Assembly (NCBI GenBank): GCA_041605955.1
Contig: JBFIXI010000097.1
Coordinates: 1 to 10,823 of the forward strand
Length of the DNA stretch: 10,823 nt
Reading direction: 5' to 3'
From: JAHEJX01 sp041605955
GTDB lineage: Bacteria > Actinomycetota > Acidimicrobiia > Spongiisociales > UBA5794
The notes beneath the pieces are model-generated. The model searched no databases. It was not told where the DNA came from and was given only the letters and a program-made list of their open reading frames with translations. Made by a program: the position numbers and the translations under genes. Positions 6,217 to 10,823 of this stretch are shown here, in pieces (positions within the stretch are counted from its first letter, which is position 1; each line of letters opens with the position of its first letter).

Positions 6217-6836
6217 CCCCGGCGATCGATCCGGAGGCCGTGCGGTTCGACCCGCAGGGACTGGTGCCGGCGGTCATCCAGGACCGGGCCAGCGGCGATG
6301 TCCTGATGGTGGGTTACATGAACCGGGAGAGCCTCCAGGCGACCGTCCGCAGCGGTTTGGTCACTTTCTGGAGCCGCAGCCGCCAGGAGTTGTGGGAGAA
6401 GGGCGCCGCCAGCGGCAACCAGCTGCGACTCGTCGACATCGTCGCCGATTGCGACCAGGACGCGCTGCTCGTCAGGGTGGTCCCGACGGGGCCCGCCTGC
6501 CACCTCGGCATACAGAGCTGTTTCGGCAATCGATCCCCGCAAGGGTTTCGTCGGCTCGAACAGCTGTGGTCTGTGATCGTCGACCGCCTCGCTTCCCGTC
6601 CGGCCGATTCCTACACCGTCGAGCTCGCCTCTCGAGGAGTCAACGCAACGACCCGCAAGCTCACCGAGGAGGCCACCGAGGTGCTCCTCGCCGCCAAAGA
6701 CCCCGCCGCCGGCGTCGACGACGGCCAGCTCGCCCGGGAAAGCGCCGACCTGCTCTATCACCTCCTGGTGGTCCTCGCCGAGCGGGGCGAAGCTCCGGCC
6801 GCCGTTCTCGACGCCCTCGATGAGCGGAGGTCATGA
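6213..6836 (+). CDS. hisIE: HisIE, fused PR-AMP cyclohydrolase / PR-ATP pyrophosphohydrolase
   Basis: Bifunctional enzyme for steps two and three of the pathway. It is 207 residues. The N-terminal HisI domain (about 1-115) has GLVPAVIQD, VLMVGYMNRESL, FWSRSRQELWEKGAASGN, the magnesium cluster Asp79/Asp81/Asp83 in VADCDQDALL, and zinc cysteines 80, 96 and 103 with the family spacing of 16 and 7. The C-terminal HisE domain (about 116-207) is a MazG-like helical fold with TRKLTEEATEVLLAAK (147-162) and ESADLLYHLLVVL (176-188). It starts GTG inside the hisF stop with no obvious Shine-Dalgarno, so translation is probably coupled. The fusion differs from mycobacteria, where hisI and hisE are separate genes. 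The stop overlaps the ATG of the next gene. Confidence 0.95.
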   Translation: MTPAIDPEAVRFDPQGLVPAVIQDRASGDVLMVGYMNRESLQATVRSGLVTFWSRSRQELWEKGAASGNQLRLVDIVADCDQDALLVRVVPTGPACHLGIQSCFGNRSPQGFRRLEQLWSVIVDRLASRPADSYTVELASRGVNATTRKLTEEATEVLLAAKDPAAGVDDGQLARESADLLYHLLVVLAERGEAPAAVLDALDERRS

Positions 6837-7333
6837 GGCGGCAAACGGCACTCATGGCGGCGACGCTGGCATTGCTGAGCGGATGCGGAGCCCCGGTCGA
6901 CATCAGCGCGGTTGCGGAGCTGCCGGAGGCTTCGACAACCGAGCTGATCGACGACATCAAGGCCGCGGGTCAGCCAGCCGTGGTCAACGTGTGGGCCTCC
7001 TGGTGCGGTCCGTGCCGCTCTGAGGCTCCGTTGCTGGCGGCCGCCGCCTCGGAATTCGCCGGACAGGTACGGTTCATCGGGCTCAACGTTCGCGACAACC
7101 AGCCCGGAGCCCGCGGCTTCATCGCCGAGTTCCTGCCCGCAGCCCCGATAGCCCACATCTTCGATGGCGACGGGTCCACCGTCGCCGATCTGGGAGGCAC
7201 CTCCGGCGTACCGCAGACGTTGTTCGTCAACCCCGACGGCACCGTCGCCCGCATTCACTTCGGCGTCATCGACGAGCGCACCCTGGCCATCGAGATCGAC
7301 GAGCTACGGCGAAGCGCCGGGGCCGATCGGTGA
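6833..7333 (+). CDS. TlpA/ResA-like thioredoxin-fold lipoprotein
   Basis: A 166-residue predicted extracytoplasmic thiol-disulfide oxidoreductase. Residues 1-18 form a lipoprotein signal: a basic start (MRRQ), a hydrophobic run, and the lipobox LLSGC with Cys18 for lipidation. The thioredoxin fold follows with NVWASWCGPCRSE, the redox-active CGPC at 58-61, and the cis-proline motif SGVPQTLFVNPDG with Pro127. Family members reduce or oxidise thiols at the outer face of the membrane, for example in cytochrome c maturation; the partner here is unknown. GGAGG (6826-6830) is only 2 nt before the ATG, which overlaps the hisIE stop. A downstream ATG at 6854 would lose the basic residues of the signal, so 6833 is preferred. 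Its place at the end of a histidine operon is unexplained. Confidence 0.88.
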   Translation: MRRQTALMAATLALLSGCGAPVDISAVAELPEASTTELIDDIKAAGQPAVVNVWASWCGPCRSEAPLLAAAASEFAGQVRFIGLNVRDNQPGARGFIAEFLPAAPIAHIFDGDGSTVADLGGTSGVPQTLFVNPDGTVARIHFGVIDERTLAIEIDELRRSAGADR

Positions 7334-7437
7334 GTGCCCCTCTCCCCGGCCCGATGCCCTCTCGAAGTGCGGTCCCCTGCCAATCGGCGGCGGGGCTCGC
7401 CATCGTCGGGCGGCGCCGGCGCCGGCCGGGTCGCTGA
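7334..7437. other. 104-bp gap between the lipoprotein and lgt-like genes
   Basis: No convincing gene, promoter or terminator was seen here. It breaks the run of overlapping genes, so the lgt-like gene may have its own start signals or may be read through from upstream. An in-frame TGA (7435-7437) immediately precedes the next ATG. Confidence 0.5.
7411..7424. repeat. 14-bp GC-only perfect palindrome
   Basis: CGGCGCCGGCGCCG equals its own reverse complement and lies 14 bp before the ATG of the lgt-like gene. With no loop and no T-run it does not look like a terminator. It may only reflect local GC-rich composition. Confidence 0.4.
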
Positions 7438-8127
7438 ATGGAGTTCACCTTGCTCTTCGCCGCCGCCTTCGGCGTCGGGGCCGGCGCAGCGGCCTTGCGG
7501 TGGGAAGCTGCCCGCGGCAATGCCGCTGAGTGCGCCGCCGACCTGTGGCAAGTCTTCCTGACCGCCATCATCGTGGGGCTGAGTGTGGGTCGACTGGCCG
7601 CCATGGTGGGTGCCGGAATCAACCCGCTCACCAACTTGGCAGACATCCTCGTCGTGCGCGGGGGCGTCGCCACCGGACCGGCCGCGGTGGCTGCCCTCGC
7701 CAGCATTGCACTGAGCGCCCGCGGAGAAGTCATCGCCGTCTTCGATGCCCTAGCAGTGGCTGGGCTTGCCGGGTTGGGCGGCTGGCATCTCGGCTGTTTG
7801 GCGCGCCAGGCTTGCCTGGGCACCACGACCGAGCTGCCGTGGGCCATGTACCAGCCGGGCAGCTCGATCGGTCGACACCCGGTCGAGCTCTATGCGGCCG
7901 GGCTCTACTTGCTGGCGGCGGTGGCCTTGGCGCAATATCGGCGGCGGCCACTACAGCCGGGTCGCGCCGCGGCAGTTGCCCTCGTCACGGCCGGCGTGGT
8001 GCGGTTGGTCACGGAACCGTTCCGGGTGAGCCTGAGTGGCGGACCGGTGTGGTGGTACGTCGCGGCGGCGGCGGTCGGCATCGGTGGGCTCTTCGTAGTG
8101 GGACGTCGGGCGCGATCCGACCGGTGA
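7438..8127 (+). CDS. Lgt-like polytopic membrane protein (prolipoprotein diacylglyceryl transferase family, atypical)
   Basis: A 229-residue protein with about six hydrophobic segments (near 2-22, 38-58, 78-92, 99-118, 153-167, 203-222). It resembles Lgt, which attaches diacylglycerol to the lipobox cysteine of prolipoproteins. Lgt features are GRLAAMV near 51, VVRGGVATG near 72, GCLARQACLGTTTELPWAM at 119-137, HPVELYAAGLYL at 147-158 (HPxQLYE region), and RLVTEPFR at 189-196 with the Arg/Glu pair. Several features are weak. The invariant Arg of the GRxGxF motif appears to be His117 or Leu118 by eye, the Gln of HPxQLYE is Glu, and the N-terminal stretch before the first helix is missing. It is shorter than typical Lgt (260-290). 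An in-frame TGA rules out an upstream start, and no good ribosome site is visible. It may be a divergent Lgt, a paralogue with another role, or a decaying copy. Confidence 0.7.
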   Translation: MEFTLLFAAAFGVGAGAAALRWEAARGNAAECAADLWQVFLTAIIVGLSVGRLAAMVGAGINPLTNLADILVVRGGVATGPAAVAALASIALSARGEVIAVFDALAVAGLAGLGGWHLGCLARQACLGTTTELPWAMYQPGSSIGRHPVELYAAGLYLLAAVALAQYRRRPLQPGRAAAVALVTAGVVRLVTEPFRVSLSGGPVWWYVAAAAVGIGGLFVVGRRARSDR

Positions 8128-8134
8128 CCGTTGA

Positions 8135-10823
8135 CTACTGCCTGCGTTTGCGTCGCAACAGCTGGGCGAGCGTTTCCTCCTCGGGCAGCGCCTCGCGGCG
8201 GGGCGTTGCTGCGGGCTCGGTCGGGACCGCATCCGGCGCCGACTCGAGATTCGCCGGCTCGCTCGTGTCCAGCGCCTGCACGACCGGTTTGGGCTGCGGC
8301 CGTGCCGCTTCCCGCCAAATCTCGAAATCGCCCCGCGCTACCACCAGCCGACGCAGCGCCACATCGATCATGAACAGCGCCAACGCCATGGCCGCCAGCC
8401 ACGGCCACAGCGGGGTGGCCGCATCCCCCCGGGCCGGGGCTGGATCGAACGCCGCCGCCGCGGTCGGATCAACCCGTCCCGACGTGGCATCGGCGATATC
8501 CGCCGCTAGGTCTGGGTCGGGATCACGGAACGCAAACTCGTCTGCATAGCCGGCGACGACGCCGCCGCTGCCCGAGGCAATGGTGCCGGTCGCGTCTTCC
8601 ACTTGCACTGCCACCCAGTACGCACCGGCCGCCGCCACCGGCACTCGCGCCGTGAACGTCGACTCGTCGGCGCGCTGCATGGGCTGCATCGTCACCTCCC
8701 CCTCCGAGTCACGGATGGTGGCAATGGCGATGGCATCGAGCGGCACTGTGGCCTGGTACTCGATCTCGAGGGTCCCGCCGTCGAGGCGCACCGATGGTGG
8801 AGTGTCTCGACCGGGCGGCAGGACATCTGAGACCATCCTGCCCCAGAAGTCCACGAAGCCCTCCCACTCGACCCAATCGGCCGACCAACGGACGGTGGCA
8901 TCGGAAGTCCATACCGCGGCGCGGCCGAGGCCTCGTTGCCAGGTGGCGAAGAGCGGATCGCCCGGCCCGATCTCCAGCGGCACTGCGGCGGTGGGCTTGG
9001 ACTTGGTGAGGACGTACCCCCGCAGCGGCGGGGTGGCCGTCAGCCCGATCGTCACCTGAGACGCCGCCCCCAGCGACGGGAGGAAGGCTCCCTCGGCGAC
9101 GAGCGGGCGTGACACCCGCAGCGTCTCTTCGATGAAGATCTCGGGGATCGCCTCGAGATCGCGTCCGGGATAGAACTGGCCGCCGCCCAAGGCAGCCGCC
9201 CGGCGCAGCGTCTCGCCGCTTCCCTCCCCCGTGCCGAGAACCGACAGGGTGATTCCGGCGTCGGCGATCTCTTGGCTCACCGACAACAGGTTCGTATCGT
9301 TGCCCCAGCCATCGGTGAAGAGCACGATGTGCCGGATCTCCTCCGGCGCATCGCGCAACGCCTCCAAGGCTTCGCGCAACGCGTTGGTGATCTCGGTATC
9401 CCCTTGCGGAGTCAGCGTGTTGAGGGCCGCCGCCACGGTGGCATCGTCTGGCTTGGTGCCCAGAGGCAGCGCCCACCGGGTGCCCGAGGTGAACGCCAGC
9501 ACCCCGACTCGATCGTTCTCCTGCAATGCCGAGATCGCCAAGCCGGCGCCGGCGCGTGAGATGTCGGTCTTGCTGACACCTCCCTGCTGGGACGGATCAT
9601 GCTCGCCGCCACCGCCACAGTGACAGTCGGCCATGCTCCCCGAAGTGTCGATCACCAGGACCTCGGCCACCGGCTGGCGGCGCACCAAATCGTCCGGATT
9701 GCTGGTCACCGGCAGGATCCGCTCGAGGGCGGAGGCGGCGTAGTCGCCCAGCCCGAAGGCCTTGTTGCCACCGATCACGATTAGGCCGCGGCCCAAATCC
9801 TCGACGAACGCCGCCAGGTCGGCAGCCTGCCTCTCACCCGGCGCCGGGACGTTGACCAGCGCCACCGCGTCGTAGTTGAGCAGCTCGGCTGCCGAGGGGA
9901 TCGCCGCCCAGGTGTCGACCGTCATGTCGGCTGCGACCAGTGCCCGCCCCAGCTCGGCACCGTCTCCCAAGGTCCCCTCGACAACCGCGACGCTCGCCGG
10001 TCCCAGCACGTCGATGATCACCTCACCGGCGTTGTTCTCGGCAACGGCGTCGAAGTCGGCCAGCACCTCTGCCTTGATCGGCAGAGTTCCGGTGGCTTCG
10101 GCCGGAATCTCGAACGTGACGGAGTTGGCTCCCAAGCTCAGCTCGGTCGCCACCTCATAGGTCTCTCCACCGGCGGTCACGATCACTGTCGCCGGCCCTG
10201 CGGCGGTCGCTTGGACGGCGACGGTCACCGGCACTGTCTCTCCGGCGCGAACCACCACGGGGGCGTCGATCCGCGTGACCAAGGCATCGGAAGCGCGTCC
10301 CGTGTCCAGCTGTACCACGTCGACTGCGATTCCTTGGTCGGCCAGCTCGGCCGCCGCCGCTCTGGCGTTGCCGGTCGTCTCCACACCGTCGGTGAGCACG
10401 ACGATTCGGCGCGAGCCCTCGGTGGGCAGAACTGCGGCCGCGCCGCGCAAGGCCGCTGCCAGATCGGTAGACGTCGAATCGACGATCGTGCGCACCTGGT
10501 CGAAGCTCGGATTGGTGGAGAGCGCAGTATCGAGGCGTAGCTCTTTGCCAAACACCGCGACTGCCGCCGAGTCCTCCGTGGTGGCGGCGGCGAGCGCCGC
10601 CACCACGTAGGCCTCCTGATCGGCCCGCGCTTGAGCCGTCACCGAGGACGATCGGTCGAGCAGGAACAGCACGGTGCGCTGCGATGAGCTGCGTATGAAG
10701 AGCGGTTGGGTCAGCGCCAGCACGAGCAGCGTGACCCCGATCAGCCGCAGCCACACTGCCACCCGCTGCTGGGCTGCCGGCACCACTCGGCGCCCGTGGC
10801 GGGCCACCAGGGCCACCACCAGC
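8135..10823 (-). CDS. Membrane-anchored protein with two vWA domains and a GATase-like domain (N-terminus cut by window edge)
   Basis: About 895 residues are visible; the frame is still open at the right edge, so the N-terminus is outside. Numbering is from the GTG at 10819. Order: a transmembrane helix (about 21-42); vWA domain 1 (48-175) with the metal site DRSSS at 55-59, Thr118 and TDG at 143-145; a beta-rich linker (185-272); a glutamine-amidotransferase-like domain (about 275-372; YDAVALVNVPAPG, GLIVIGGNKAFGLGDY) without a visible catalytic Cys; vWA domain 2 (386-565) with DTSGSM at 391-396 and FTDGWGND at 501-508; a beta-rich region to about 755; a C-terminal helix (805-822); and a charged tail ending RRKRRQ. 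This resembles BatA-like proteins often found with MoxR ATPases. Most of it should lie outside the cytoplasm. It converges on the lgt-like gene across 7 bp. The exact function is unknown. Confidence 0.85.
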   Translation of the reverse strand, partial: LVVALVARHGRRVVPAAQQRVAVWLRLIGVTLLVLALTQPLFIRSSSQRTVLFLLDRSSSVTAQARADQEAYVVAALAAATTEDSAAVAVFGKELRLDTALSTNPSFDQVRTIVDSTSTDLAAALRGAAAVLPTEGSRRIVVLTDGVETTGNARAAAAELADQGIAVDVVQLDTGRASDALVTRIDAPVVVRAGETVPVTVAVQATAAGPATVIVTAGGETYEVATELSLGANSVTFEIPAEATGTLPIKAEVLADFDAVAENNAGEVIIDVLGPASVAVVEGTLGDGAELGRALVAADMTVDTWAAIPSAAELLNYDAVALVNVPAPGERQAADLAAFVEDLGRGLIVIGGNKAFGLGDYAASALERILPVTSNPDDLVRRQPVAEVLVIDTSGSMADCHCGGGGEHDPSQQGGVSKTDISRAGAGLAISALQENDRVGVLAFTSGTRWALPLGTKPDDATVAAALNTLTPQGDTEITNALREALEALRDAPEEIRHIVLFTDGWGNDTNLLSVSQEIADAGITLSVLGTGEGSGETLRRAAALGGGQFYPGRDLEAIPEIFIEETLRVSRPLVAEGAFLPSLGAASQVTIGLTATPPLRGYVLTKSKPTAAVPLEIGPGDPLFATWQRGLGRAAVWTSDATVRWSADWVEWEGFVDFWGRMVSDVLPPGRDTPPSVRLDGGTLEIEYQATVPLDAIAIATIRDSEGEVTMQPMQRADESTFTARVPVAAAGAYWVAVQVEDATGTIASGSGGVVAGYADEFAFRDPDPDLAADIADATSGRVDPTAAAAFDPAPARGDAATPLWPWLAAMALALFMIDVALRRLVVARGDFEIWREAARPQPKPVVQALDTSEPANLESAPDAVPTEPAATPRREALPEEETLAQLLRRKRRQ

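Noticed and set aside
7411..7424. GC palindrome as an intrinsic terminator
   Set aside because: There is no loop-forming spacer and no following T-run.
7354..7437. 27-codon ORF in frame with and directly before the lgt-like ATG, as a lost N-terminus split by a stop
   Set aside because: Its product is Arg-rich and does not resemble the Lgt N-terminus. A GPLPI string in another frame (near 7377-7391) is too far from the first helix and is probably chance.
7530..8549. 339-codon plus-strand frame crossing the lgt-like and vWA genes
   Set aside because: It is out of frame with one real gene and antisense to the other, and it lacks any recognisable motif.
8709..9476. Long alternative minus-strand frame inside the vWA gene
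   Set aside because: It is an Arg/Gly-rich shadow of the vWA frame, which carries the conserved metal-site motifs.

Overview
The window looks like chromosomal DNA of a high-GC actinobacterium. Codon use is strongly G/C-ending, GTG starts are common, and the proteins read most like actinobacterial ones. The fused HisIE and a YerC/TrpR-type regulator in place of the usual mycobacterial-type his layout suggest a lineage outside the well-studied Mycobacterium/Streptomyces groups. A class such as Acidimicrobiia is possible, but this is inference and was not tested.

Layout. Positions 1-626 (minus strand) hold hisA, cut by the left edge. A 117-bp divergent intergenic region (627-743) carries an AT-rich 20-bp palindrome, the only clear operator-like site in the window. 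From 744 to 6836 one tightly packed plus-strand operon encodes a YerC/TrpR-family repressor and then HisG, HisD, HisC, HisB, HisH, HisF and a HisIE fusion. Most junctions are 4-bp ATGA or GTGA overlaps. The operon continues without a break into a thioredoxin-like lipoprotein (6833-7333). After a 104-bp gap comes a short, partly degenerate relative of prolipoprotein diacylglyceryl transferase (Lgt; 7438-8127). Only 7 bp further on, a convergent minus-strand gene (8135 to the right edge) encodes a large membrane-anchored protein with two von Willebrand A domains around a glutamine-amidotransferase-like domain. Its N-terminus lies outside the window.

How the genes work together. HisG, HisIE, HisA, HisH-HisF, HisB, HisC and HisD cover histidine synthesis from ATP and PRPP except histidinol-phosphate phosphatase. 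HisB here is the dehydratase only, so that enzyme must be encoded elsewhere. The regulator sits first in the operon next to a palindrome placed to control both hisA and the main operon, which fits autoregulated, histidine-responsive repression. The lipoprotein thioredoxin and the Lgt-like protein are envelope functions. Finding an lgt relative downstream of his genes recalls the his-trp-lgt order of Mycobacterium tuberculosis, here without the trp genes.

I found no CRISPR array, insertion sequence, tRNA, rRNA or phage gene, and no evidence for a wholly new system. The points most worth a second look are the shared operator, the relocated hisA, the envelope genes riding on the his operon, the altered Lgt motif, and a Cys/His/Gly-rich insert in the second vWA metal site. 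No stretch over 300 bases lacks a gene.
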